In this document: positions 1 to 6,155 of the stretch, piece after piece
Numbering within the stretch: the first letter of the stretch is position 1
Layout: each line of letters opens with the position of its first letter
Source: Nitrososphaerota archaeon
GTDB taxonomy: Archaea; Thermoproteota; Nitrososphaeria_A; Caldarchaeales; Wolframiiraptoraceae
DNA length: 6,298 nucleotides
NCBI GenBank assembly: GCA_021157985.1
Contig: JAGGVM010000092.1
Coordinates: forward strand, 1 to 6,298
Direction of reading: 5' to 3'
Translations under genes and position numbers: made by a program
The notes under the pieces: model-generated
What the model saw: the letters and a program-made list of their open reading frames with translations, nothing else
Databases searched by the model: none
Told to the model about the DNA's origin: nothing

Positions 1-869
1 AACCTTTGATGCACTTCGCTCCGGGTGCGAGGGTTTTCTCGATCGCGACAACGGGCTGTAATTGGGCCTGCAAGTATTGCCAGAACTATGACATCAGCCA
101 GAGGAGGAAAGTCGAGGGAGCGGACGTCACTCCTGAAATGGTCGTTAAGCTAGCGAAGCAGTATAGAAGCGATGGGATAGCTTATACCTATAATGAGCCC
201 GTGATCTTCATGGAATTCGCTCACGATGTCGGGGTGATCGCGAGAAGGGAGGGGATGATCAACGTATTCGTTACGAATGGTTATTGGACGCCGGAGGCCG
301 TGAACGAGGCGAAGGATTTCCTCGACGCGGTGACAGTGGACTTTAAGGGAAACGGTGACCCGAAGTTCTTGAGAAAGTTCTCCAGCGTGCCCAGCCCTGA
401 CCCTATCTATCAAACCTTGCTCGAGCTTCGGGATAAGACGAGAGTTCACATAGAGATTACGGATCTCATAGTCCCGAGGGTTGGAGATGACCTAAACCAG
501 GCGAGAAAGCTCGTGAGATGGATCTACGATAACCTGGGACCAGACGTTCCCATCCATTTCCTCAGGTTTCACCCCGACTATAAGATGCTCGACTTCCCCC
601 CAACCCCGATAAAGACGCTTGAGAAGCATTATCAGATCGCGAAGGAAGAAGGAATGAAATACGTTTACTTGGGAAACGTTCCCGGCCACCAATACGAGAA
701 CACGGTTTGCCCGAGATGCGGGAGGGCCGTAATCGAGCGATACGGATTCGACATACTCTCATGGAATCTGGACGAGAAAAATAGATGCAAGTTCTGTGGG
801 TATCCGATAGCGGTTTATGGAAAACCTTCCCCCGAAGCGCTCTCGCGAAGAGCATTTCTCCGCTTCTAA
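1..869 (+). CDS. amrS: AmmeMemoRadiSam-system radical SAM enzyme, 5'-truncated by window edge
   Basis: Seen: the reading frame is open from the first base, and the residues before the first possible starts (Pro-Leu-Met-His-Phe-x-Pro-Gly) match the family's internal 'KPLxHFxPG' segment. The TTG at 6 and ATG at 9 are therefore probably not the true start, and roughly 50 N-terminal residues lie outside the window. Numbering from the TTG codon, the radical SAM CX3CX2C motif is C18-C22-C25 (GCNWACKYCQNY), which should hold a [4Fe-4S] cluster and SAM. A C-terminal four-cysteine knuckle (C235/C238 and C261/C264) is typical of the subfamily. Known: this family co-occurs with AMMECR1 and Memo proteins; its substrate is unknown. 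The tail after the last CxxC ends with a short basic segment (RRAFLRF). It lies 50 bp before the methionine synthase operon, which has its own candidate promoter, so a functional link is not implied. A glycyl-radical-activase-like protein is the alternative, but the C-terminal cysteines favour the Ammecr1/Memo-linked group. Confidence 0.88.
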   Translation, partial: PLMHFAPGARVFSIATTGCNWACKYCQNYDISQRRKVEGADVTPEMVVKLAKQYRSDGIAYTYNEPVIFMEFAHDVGVIARREGMINVFVTNGYWTPEAVNEAKDFLDAVTVDFKGNGDPKFLRKFSSVPSPDPIYQTLLELRDKTRVHIEITDLIVPRVGDDLNQARKLVRWIYDNLGPDVPIHFLRFHPDYKMLDFPPTPIKTLEKHYQIAKEEGMKYVYLGNVPGHQYENTVCPRCGRAVIERYGFDILSWNLDEKNRCKFCGYPIAVYGKPSPEALSRRAFLRF

Positions 870-877
870 AAACGGGC

Positions 878-891
878 GGAAAACTTATCTT
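878..891 (+). promoter_or_regulatory. Candidate archaeal BRE/TATA promoter for the split metE operon
   Basis: GGAAAA (878-883), a purine-rich BRE-like stretch, runs into CTTATCTT (884-891), a TATA-like box. Its centre is about 32 bp before the ATG at 920. With the usual 24-28 nt from TATA to transcription start, the mRNA would begin a few bases before the ATG. That fits the lack of any Shine-Dalgarno sequence between 895 and 919. The match to a TATA box is only moderate, and read-through from the upstream gene cannot be excluded. Confidence 0.45.
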
Positions 892-919
892 ATCGATGAA
901 TAAGAGATCCTAGACAAGT

Positions 920-1894
920 ATGGAGATCAACGCCGGTATCTGCGGGAATTTCCCTAGGCCGCCGGAGTTGAGAAAAGCTCTAGATGAGCTTAGCTCCGGC
1001 AAGATCGATGAAAAAGAACTCAACCGAGTTTTCAAGCTAAGCATGCGAAAAATTGTTGAACTTCAGGAAGAGAACGGTCTTAACCCCGTTACCAGTGGAC
1101 TCCTCTTATGGCATGACCCCCTCCGCCCCTTCGCGGAAAGCTTCTCCGGAGTCCAGCTCGGAGGACTTCTCAGGTTCTTCGACAACAACTTCTATTACCG
1201 AAGACCCATCATAACAGGCCCTATTAAGAGGGAAAAACCCATAACGGTTGAGGAAGTCGGCGAGCTATCCCAGATCGCTAAGACCCAGGTTAAGGCGGTT
1301 TTACCAGGCCCCTATACATTCCTCAAATTATCTGAGAACAAGTTCTATCAGTCGGAGGATCAATTGATCGACGACCTGATCGAGGCGTTGGCCGCCGAGA
1401 TCGAGGATCTAAACGGGTTAGCGGACATCATACAAGTGGATGAACCGTCGCTCGTTGATCCGGAGCTAAGCCTAGAGGAGAGGAGGAAGGGCGTCGAGGT
1501 GGTTAAGGAGTTGATCGGGAAATTGCGCGTTCCGAGTGATCGCCTGATCGTCGCCACGTATTTTAACCTAGATCCAGACTCATATTCCATCTTACTTGAC
1601 CTGAAAACAGGTTTACACTTGGATCTATGCTCCTCACGGGATAAAGCGGAGGAAGCCTTAAGGGAATATGGATTCAAGGGATCGATATTAAGCCTCGGGA
1701 TCGTCGATTCAAGGAGCATTTTCCCGGAAACCCCCGCCGAGATGGCGGGAAAGACAAGGAAGATTCTTGAAAAAACTTCAGCTGAAAAAGTAATGATCTC
1801 GACCAGCAGCTGGCTCGATTACCTCCCATTCAACGAAGCGGTTGAAAAGCTAAGGATCTTAGGTAGAACTCTAAGGGAGGTGGCTTCGAGTTGA
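920..1894 (+). CDS. MetE N-terminal-domain-like protein without zinc ligands (split methionine synthase partner)
   Basis: A 324-residue protein matching the N-terminal half of cobalamin-independent methionine synthase along its whole length. Signatures are GNFPRPPELRKAL near residues 9-21 (GFPR..RELKKA in full-length MetE), PV..G...W.D at 56-66, LPGPYTFL at 128-135, the IQVDEPSL strand-loop at 171-178, ATYF at 212-215 (TTYF in MetE N-domains) and STSSWLDYLP at 294-303, where MetE N-domains have an SCSLLHVP-like segment. Zinc ligands are absent: the His-x-Cys site is Thr-Tyr-Phe here and there is no NPDCG-type cysteine. It should not activate homocysteine alone. In full-length MetE this domain packs against the catalytic barrel and helps hold the folate tail; here it is a separate polypeptide encoded directly before the core gene, with a 4-bp overlap, so a two-subunit enzyme is inferred. 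The ATG start is supported by its position after the candidate promoter; there is no ribosome binding site. Many annotations would simply call it methionine synthase. Confidence 0.88.
   Translation: MEINAGICGNFPRPPELRKALDELSSGKIDEKELNRVFKLSMRKIVELQEENGLNPVTSGLLLWHDPLRPFAESFSGVQLGGLLRFFDNNFYYRRPIITGPIKREKPITVEEVGELSQIAKTQVKAVLPGPYTFLKLSENKFYQSEDQLIDDLIEALAAEIEDLNGLADIIQVDEPSLVDPELSLEERRKGVEVVKELIGKLRVPSDRLIVATYFNLDPDSYSILLDLKTGLHLDLCSSRDKAEEALREYGFKGSILSLGIVDSRSIFPETPAEMAGKTRKILEKTSAEKVMISTSSWLDYLPFNEAVEKLRILGRTLREVASS
1876..1882 (+). promoter_or_regulatory. Ribosome binding site setting the TTG start of core metE
   Basis: GGAGGTG is a perfect complement to the archaeal 16S anti-Shine-Dalgarno (CACCUCC). 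It lies 8 nt before the TTG at 1891, inside the end of the preceding gene. It decides the start: the next candidate, GTG at 1918, has no comparable site and would remove nine residues ahead of the conserved TTIVGSYP strand. Confidence 0.85.
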
Positions 1895-2880
1895 GCTTCA
1901 GGCTCCCGAATAAGCTGGTGACGACGATCGTGGGGAGTTACCCATATTTCCCCGAGGCCTTGAAGGCTTTCCAGCTTAGAAAGAGGAGGGTTAGAGGTTC
2001 GGAGTACGAGGAGCTCGTTAAGACCGCGATCCGGAAAACCGTCGAGGATTATCTCTCAGCCGGCGTGGACATCGTATCCGATGGAGAGCAGAGGAGAGAG
2101 GATATGGCGGTTTTCTTCGCCGAGGAATTGAAGGGCTTTGAGATAAGCGAGCCCGTGAGGATCTTCGACAACGTGTATTACAGGAAGCCGGTTATAGTAG
2201 ATGATATTGAGTGGACTCATGAGATAGTGGTAGAGGATTGGAGGTATGCTTCGAGCATTTCCCGGGGGAGACCCGTTAAGGTAACTCTAACCGGGCCTTA
2301 CACCATGTATTCATGGAGCTTCGATAAGCATTATGGAAATATGAGGAACGCGATCCTCGACTTGGCGAGGGCTTTGGCGAGAGAAGTGGAGGCGCTGGTG
2401 AACGCCGGGGCGAAGTACGTGCAGGTAGATGAGCCTGCTCTTTCCACCAGGGTTGAGAAGGAAGACGTGAAGCTGGCCGGAGAGGCTTTGGAGATCATGG
2501 TGGGAAAGCTCTCTAACGTGAAGCGCATAATGCATGTTTGTTATGGGAAAATCGAGAGATTGTTCCCCGAGGTCTTGGATTACCCGATAGATCAGCTGGA
2601 CTTGGAGACGAAGAACAGCGAATATAGGCTGCTCAAGCTGCTTAGGGAATACTCGTTCGATAAGGAGCTCGCGTTAGGCGTCGTGGACGTGCACAGCAGC
2701 AGAATCGAAACCATCGAGGAGATAGTTGACGGAATTCGGAAGGGGTTGGAGATCATTCCTCCGGACAGACTTTACGTGAAGCCCGACTGCGGTTTGAAGA
2801 GACTTAAGAGGGAGACAGCGCTGGCGAAGCTCAGGAACATGGTCAAAGCCGCTGAGAAAGCTAGAGAAGAGCTAGCTTAG
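1891..2880 (+). CDS. metE: Core (zinc-site) methionine synthase, MetE C-terminal-domain type
   Basis: Transfers a methyl group to homocysteine to form methionine; cytosolic and cobalamin-independent by fold. The 329 residues form a single barrel corresponding to the C-terminal half of MetE. Seen in order: TTIVGSYP (11-18); DGEQRREDM (64-72), with E66 at the homocysteine-binding position; LTGPYTM (133-139); QVDEPAL (178-184); and a complete zinc site of H215 and C217 (MHVCYG), E239 (LDLE) and C300 (KPDCGLK). The start is TTG at 1891, within a TTGA overlap with the stop of the upstream gene and 8 nt after GGAGGTG, implying translational coupling. The 3' end overlaps glyA on the opposite strand by 9 bp. 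Known: archaeal core MetE proteins form several families that may take methyl groups from methyl-folates, methyl-methanopterins or methylated corrinoid proteins; the sequence alone does not fix the donor. The neighbouring metF and the dedicated N-domain gene favour a methyl-pterin donor, by inference. Confidence 0.93.
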   Translation: MSFRLPNKLVTTIVGSYPYFPEALKAFQLRKRRVRGSEYEELVKTAIRKTVEDYLSAGVDIVSDGEQRREDMAVFFAEELKGFEISEPVRIFDNVYYRKPVIVDDIEWTHEIVVEDWRYASSISRGRPVKVTLTGPYTMYSWSFDKHYGNMRNAILDLARALAREVEALVNAGAKYVQVDEPALSTRVEKEDVKLAGEALEIMVGKLSNVKRIMHVCYGKIERLFPEVLDYPIDQLDLETKNSEYRLLKLLREYSFDKELALGVVDVHSSRIETIEEIVDGIRKGLEIIPPDRLYVKPDCGLKRLKRETALAKLRNMVKAAEKAREELA

Positions 2881-4167
2881 GAGAAACGAGGTCAGCTCGC
2901 TTATCAAGTTGCGGGAGACATCGAAGGTGTAGCGGACTTCCGTGAAGTTTTTCCTAAACTCTATGACCTCTTTCCTGACCTCTTTCACGTCTTTTCCGAG
3001 TTTTATTAGCTCGTAGAAGAACTCCGCGATCTCTTCCATTTCATCTTCCCTCATCCCCATTCTCGTCACTTCTTGGACACCTATCCTGAGACCCGAGGGA
3101 TTAACTATATCCGTTGGATCATCCCATGGGAGAATGTTCTTGTTCACTATTATGTTGGCTTCTTCGAGCTTCTTCGCGCATTTGGCTCCGCCCCCATCGC
3201 CTCTCACATCTAAGAGGACTTGATGAGTTTGCGTAAAGCCCTTATCTTCGCCCAATACCTTGAATCCCTTCGCGTGCAGAGCTTCAGCGAGCCGTTTAGC
3301 GTTCCTCACAACTTGGCCGGCGTACTCTTCGCCGAACCGCATCATCTCTAAGGTCGTTACCCCGAGCGCGGCGAGCCTATGCAGGTGATGATTCGATACG
3401 AAGACGGGGAATACTATCTTCGAGACCTTGCGGTAGATCTCGTCGTCGTTCGTCAAAACGGCTCCCCCCTGAGGACCTGGGAATGTCTTGTGAGTTGAGG
3501 TAGAGATCACGTCGGCTCCCTCGGCCAATGGATTCGGATACGCTCCACCGGCGATCAAGCCTAAGACGTGCGCGGCATCGAAGACCACGCCTGCACCGAC
3601 CTCTTTAGCCGCTTCAGCTATCTCCTTAACTGGATGAGGAAATATTATCACGCTGGCGCCCAGAACCACTAGCCTCGGCTTCGAACGCCTTATCAGCTCA
3701 GCCGCCTTATCCGCGTCTATGTTCACCTCATCGTAAACAACCGGCATCTCGACCGGATCTAACCCCAACCTCCCGAGAACACCGTACTTAGAATGGCTGA
3801 CGTGGCCTCCTCCCGGAAGCGGAACAACCGCCGCCGGCCCACCCTCTCTAGCAAGAGCCGTGAAAACGGTTGCGTTGGCTATTGTTCCGGAGATGGGGCG
3901 TATATCGGAATGCTTTGAATTGAAGAGTTTAGCGAAGAGCTTGGAGACCTTGTCCTCTATTTCATCGATGTATCTGGCTCCTTGGTAGAACCTCTTGTAG
4001 GGGAGACCTTCCGCGTATCGGTGCATCGCGTCGGATAAGTATACCGCGTTGACGAGGGGTGAGGTCACGTTCTCTGACGCTATCAGGTTTATGCACTCCC
4101 GGATCCTCCACTTGTTATGAGCCTTGATCAAATTCAATATCTCTTCTAAATCTCCAGCCGCGTCCAT
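2872..4167 (-). CDS. glyA: Serine hydroxymethyltransferase
   Basis: PLP enzyme converting serine and a tetrahydropterin to glycine and methylene-tetrahydropterin; cytosolic, usually a dimer. The 431 residues are full family length. Landmarks: INLIASEN (26-33), with the catalytic Glu at 32; [13 protein letters not shown] (51-63), the archaeal counterpart of the bacterial YAEG-P-KRYYGG segment; PGGGHVSH (118-125); the PLP-pyridine Asp D197 in DAAH (197-200); the Schiff-base lysine K227 in [14 protein letters not shown] (222-235); and the substrate-carboxylate Arg R361 in SGLRIG. No key residue is missing. The ATG is placed by the INLIASEN motif about 26 residues in, the usual distance. On its own strand GGGAG lies only 2 nt before the ATG, so a near-leaderless message from the TATA box at 4195-4203 is more likely. 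The gene converges on core metE, overlapping it by 9 bp, and diverges from the membrane protein/metF operon. Together they make a one-carbon module. The pterin used (folate, methanopterin or another) is not visible. Confidence 0.96.
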   Translation of the reverse strand: MDAAGDLEEILNLIKAHNKWRIRECINLIASENVTSPLVNAVYLSDAMHRYAEGLPYKRFYQGARYIDEIEDKVSKLFAKLFNSKHSDIRPISGTIANATVFTALAREGGPAAVVPLPGGGHVSHSKYGVLGRLGLDPVEMPVVYDEVNIDADKAAELIRRSKPRLVVLGASVIIFPHPVKEIAEAAKEVGAGVVFDAAHVLGLIAGGAYPNPLAEGADVISTSTHKTFPGPQGGAVLTNDDEIYRKVSKIVFPVFVSNHHLHRLAALGVTTLEMMRFGEEYAGQVVRNAKRLAEALHAKGFKVLGEDKGFTQTHQVLLDVRGDGGGAKCAKKLEEANIIVNKNILPWDDPTDIVNPSGLRIGVQEVTRMGMREDEMEEIAEFFYELIKLGKDVKEVRKEVIEFRKNFTEVRYTFDVSRNLISELTSFLLS

Positions 4168-4194
4168 TTCTCCCGGCTCTTAACTCTGATATTA

Positions 4195-4203
4195 CTTATA
4201 AAC
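4195..4203. promoter_or_regulatory. Shared near-symmetric TATA box between glyA and the membrane protein/metF operon
   Basis: CTTATAAAC on the plus strand reads GTTTATAAG on the minus strand, with TTATAA (4196-4201) a perfect palindrome. Both readings are strong archaeal TATA boxes. The centre lies about 32 bp from the glyA start (4167) and about 34 bp from the plus-strand start (4233). Transcription starting about 26 nt from the centre in either direction would leave leaders of only about 6-8 nt. There is no second AT-rich box in the 65-bp gap, so one element probably serves both genes. Direction would depend on flanking BRE bases; I see no clear bias. Confidence 0.7.
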
Positions 4204-4232
4204 TTGTAAATGTAGGGGGCAGCGACAAGACG

Positions 4233-4988
4233 ATGAAGGGCGAGAGGAAGCTAAGCCTAGATGTCGCATTGTTGGCGAGCTTCGCGGCTCTCTACGCGGT
4301 CGTGCTCAAGCTCTTACCCGGAATCCCGGCCTACGGCTTCCCAGGAGCGAAGATAAAGGTGGCCGTCGTGCTTTCCCCGATCTACGGATTCGTCCTTGGC
4401 CAAGCGCTGGCCCCCTCCTCGATACTCCTCGGAACGATACTCGCGATGCTCATAGCTCCTTCTAAGTACACGGCATTCAGCCTCGCAACGGTCTTCTGCG
4501 CCCCTCTCGGAGCATTATCCGCCGCCTTGGTCTTCGATAAAAGGAGGATCCTCGGAGCGCCGAAGTGGATTTACTCGCTTGCGATCTACCTCGCCCTCTA
4601 CGCGGCTTGGATCTTAACCGACGTGGGACGCGGAGCCCTACTTTATACCGCTCCATACGCCGTGGTCATGGGGCTTTTAATAGCTGATGGCGCTGCGCGG
4701 CGATCTTCTGCAGAGCGACATGGACGCATCCTAACGATGCTTCATCTCTTGACAGGGTCTGCCGCGGGAATTTTCGCCGACCACTTCTTGGGAAGCCTCG
4801 AGGCCATAGTCGTGTTCCGGTATCTCCTCGAATCGGTTAAACCGGATACCTTGACGGCGGTGTATTTGGCCGCGATCCCCGTGGTATTGGTTGAGCGGGG
4901 GCTCATGCTCCTCTTATCGCTGATCATCGTTCTCAACCTCTATCTCGTTATAGGTAAGTCGAGGTATATTCGAGTAAAGGTGGATTAG
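4233..4988 (+). CDS. Multi-pass membrane protein, ECF-transporter S-component-like
   Basis: A 251-residue, strongly hydrophobic protein with about six to eight predicted membrane spans by eye: roughly 9-28, 41-58, 60-76, 80-101, 110-129, 134-152, 166-186 and 208-240. A positively charged start (MKGERK) precedes span 1, which carries Ala-x-x-x-Ala spacing (A15/A19, A18/A22) as in S components that dock on EcfT. The KIKVAVVLSPIYGFVLG stretch (40-56), followed by a small-residue-rich helix, resembles archaeal S-component-type proteins. Known: S components bind one vitamin or its precursor and need EcfT and two ATPases, which are not in this window. It starts 2 nt before metF's gap, in an operon with that gene, so folate, a pterin precursor or another one-carbon cofactor is a plausible cargo; this is inference only. 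The length is somewhat above the usual 180-200 residues of S components, so an unrelated integral membrane protein remains possible. The ATG at 4233 is the only good start after the promoter; a G-run at 4215-4219 is too far upstream to be a clear ribosome binding site. Confidence 0.55.
   Translation: MKGERKLSLDVALLASFAALYAVVLKLLPGIPAYGFPGAKIKVAVVLSPIYGFVLGQALAPSSILLGTILAMLIAPSKYTAFSLATVFCAPLGALSAALVFDKRRILGAPKWIYSLAIYLALYAAWILTDVGRGALLYTAPYAVVMGLLIADGAARRSSAERHGRILTMLHLLTGSAAGIFADHFLGSLEAIVVFRYLLESVKPDTLTAVYLAAIPVVLVERGLMLLLSLIIVLNLYLVIGKSRYIRVKVD
4978..4983 (+). promoter_or_regulatory. Ribosome binding site of metF inside the upstream gene
   Basis: AGGTGG, matching the anti-Shine-Dalgarno over AGGTG, sits 7-8 nt before the ATG at 4991 and within the last codons of the membrane protein. 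Only two bases separate the upstream stop (4986-4988) from this ATG, and no promoter-like sequence is visible, so the two genes are probably co-transcribed and coupled. Confidence 0.7.
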
Positions 4989-4990
4989 GG

Positions 4991-6013
4991 ATGAAGGCCC
5001 TGAAGCGTTGTCCTAAACGCGTCTTGAACGGGCCATGTGGAGGAATGAAGAACGATGGAAGATGCGAGATCGCAGACGCCGAATGCGTTTTCCTGAAAAA
5101 CTATCCGAGCGAGCTCGTGCTCGATCCGGGCTTTAGGGAGAAGCTGGTGATAAAGCCTCGGAAGCCGTTCACCAAGCTCCTATCCAAGGTAAAGGAGAAA
5201 ACCGCTTGGATCGCGGAGATGCCCCCGAGGTTCGATGTTGTGAAAAGGATCGATCTCTTAAGGAAAGTGAAGCCGGACGCGCTTGGGATTCCTGACAACC
5301 CTCTTGGAACGCTTCACATAGAAGCCTCCTCCTTCGCAGCGTATCTCAAGAACAAGACCAACGCCGAGCTAATGGTTCATGTTACCTGTAGAGACCTAAA
5401 CAGACTAGCCCTCAAGTCGAGGATCCTGGGATTACACCTGATCAAGGCAGAGCACGTCCTGGCCTTAACGGGAGACCATTTATCCATGGGAGGAGAACGA
5501 TACTCCACGGGAGTCTTTGACCTCGACTCCATGAGATTGATCTATTTGACGCGGCTCCTATCCGACTATGGAGTAGATGAGATGGGGAAGAAGATCGAGG
5601 AGAAACCAAGGCTGCAGGTTGGAGCCGGCTTGAATCCTTACATACCCTTGGAAATAGAGGCTTCCAGGATTTCCCGTAAGCTAGAGGCGGGTGCGGAGTT
5701 CTTCGTGACGCAGCTCGTCTTCGAGAAGGATCCTGTGGAAAATGTTTTGAGGAAGATCTTGGAGCTTAGGGAAAATGTTCCCGTATTCGTCAGCTTCTTA
5801 CTCTATGAACCGGAAAGAATAAGAAAGCTATTGAAGCTTATGGGAATTCCCGCGGTAGAATTGCCGGAAACCGTGGAAAAGCTCGCCGAGAAATACTTGG
5901 AGGTATTCGCGGAGCTGAGGAAAATCGGGGTCCCGCTCGGGGTCTATGTGTCTACCTTGGGTAAATTGGAGTATCTCAGGATCTGGGGCGAGCACTTCGC
6001 CCACTCCGTCTGA
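4991..6013 (+). CDS. metF: Methylenetetrahydrofolate reductase (MetF) with N-terminal four-cysteine MTHFR_C/MetV-type domain
   Basis: Reduces methylene-tetrahydropterin to the methyl form, supplying the methyl group for methionine synthesis. Residues 1-50 or so form a small domain with the signature CPKRVLNGPCGG and cysteines C7, C16, C25 and C32. This matches the MTHFR_C/MetV-type metal-binding domain; in acetogens MetV proteins carry such sites alongside MetF. From about residue 60 there is a MetF barrel: E76 in AEMPPRF (E. coli Glu28), HVTCRD (130-135), LALTGDHLSMG (157-167) with D162 (Asp120), GAGLNPY (211-217), AGAEFFVTQLVFE (233-245) with Q241 (Gln183), and a YVSTLGK segment near 319-325 (HFYTLNR in E. 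coli). FAD is the expected cofactor. The electron donor may be ferredoxin or a partner rather than NAD(P)H, because of the cysteine domain; this is inferred. The 340 residues suit a fusion of the two domains. It is the second gene of the operon, and its product would feed the metE pair encoded nearby. Confidence 0.92.
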   Translation: MKALKRCPKRVLNGPCGGMKNDGRCEIADAECVFLKNYPSELVLDPGFREKLVIKPRKPFTKLLSKVKEKTAWIAEMPPRFDVVKRIDLLRKVKPDALGIPDNPLGTLHIEASSFAAYLKNKTNAELMVHVTCRDLNRLALKSRILGLHLIKAEHVLALTGDHLSMGGERYSTGVFDLDSMRLIYLTRLLSDYGVDEMGKKIEEKPRLQVGAGLNPYIPLEIEASRISRKLEAGAEFFVTQLVFEKDPVENVLRKILELRENVPVFVSFLLYEPERIRKLLKLMGIPAVELPETVEKLAEKYLEVFAELRKIGVPLGVYVSTLGKLEYLRIWGEHFAHSV

Positions 6014-6015
6014 AC

Positions 6016-6025
6016 GTTTATTATC
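6016..6025 (+). promoter_or_regulatory. Candidate TATA box of the C/D box sRNA
   Basis: GTTTATTATC begins 3 bases after the metF stop. Its centre is about 26 bp before position 6046, where the sRNA's terminal stem begins, which is the standard archaeal TATA-to-start distance. The spacing supports an independent transcript rather than processing from the metF message. Confidence 0.6.
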
Positions 6026-6045
6026 CGCGTCGAAGACTTGGTTAT

Positions 6046-6110
6046 TTGGCGTGATGAAAGCCCGCATCGGCTGAAATGAGACGTGATGATGGGTCAACCG
6101 GCTGATGCAA
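6046..6110 (+). ncRNA. C/D box small RNA guiding rRNA 2'-O-methylation
   Basis: All four boxes are canonical: C box GTGATGA (6051-6057), D' box CTGA (6071-6074), C' box GTGATGA (6083-6089) and D box CTGA (6102-6105). Spacers are 13 nt (C to D'), 8 nt (D' to C') and 12 nt (C' to D), and C to D spans 55 nt; all are archaeal norms. Flanking bases TTGGC (6046-6050) and GCAA (6107-6110) can form a short terminal stem with one bulged G. Known: such RNAs bind L7Ae, Nop5 and fibrillarin, and methylate the target base paired to the fifth guide base before D or D'. The D guide TGGGTCAACCGG pairs with the conserved archaeal 16S 5' end CCGGUUGAUCC over 11 nt with one G-U wobble. This predicts methylation of the U equivalent to E. 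coli U13. The D' guide (6058-6070) has no certain target. The gene lies in a noncoding gap with its own TATA box. The exact ends are estimates. Confidence 0.9.
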
Positions 6111-6114
6111 TACG

Positions 6115-6119
6115 TTTTT
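6115..6119 (+). terminator. Possible T-run terminator of the sRNA
   Basis: TTTTT begins 5 bases after the predicted end of the sRNA stem. Short T-runs in the coding strand end transcription in archaea. The run is short, and the same bases form part of the next gene's TATA-like box; a second five-T run (6132-6136) follows as a back-up. Confidence 0.4.
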
Positions 6120-6124
6120 AATAT
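6115..6124 (+). promoter_or_regulatory. Candidate TATA box of the TldD/PmbA-family gene
   Basis: TTTTTAATAT is AT-rich and TATA-like. Its centre is about 36 bp before the ATG at 6156, which would give a leader of roughly 10 nt. No Shine-Dalgarno sequence precedes that ATG, in keeping with a very short leader. Confidence 0.45.
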
Positions 6125-6155
6125 TCTTGTGTTTTTAGAAAAGGCGGGTTCGGGC

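Noticed and set aside
6..11. TTG or ATG at the left edge as the true start of the radical SAM gene
   Set aside because: The frame is open to the first base, and the family has about 50 conserved residues before this point, so the gene is simply cut by the window.
870..919. tRNA, sRNA or riboswitch in the gap before the methionine operon
   Set aside because: Only 50 bp; no C/D boxes, cloverleaf or S-box-like features are visible beyond a TATA-like element.
1360..1719. Minus-strand open frame of 119 codons inside the MetE N-domain gene
   Set aside because: Serine/arginine-rich translation typical of an antisense shadow; the plus-strand frame is clearly conserved.
3338..3350. ATGATG-containing stretch on the minus strand resembling a C box
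   Set aside because: It encodes the Met-Met of glyA, lacks the final box base, and has no correctly spaced CTGA boxes.
4213..4219. TAGGGGG as the ribosome binding site of the membrane protein
   Set aside because: It is 13 nt from the ATG, is a poor match to GGTG-type sites, and would lie upstream of or at the expected transcription start.
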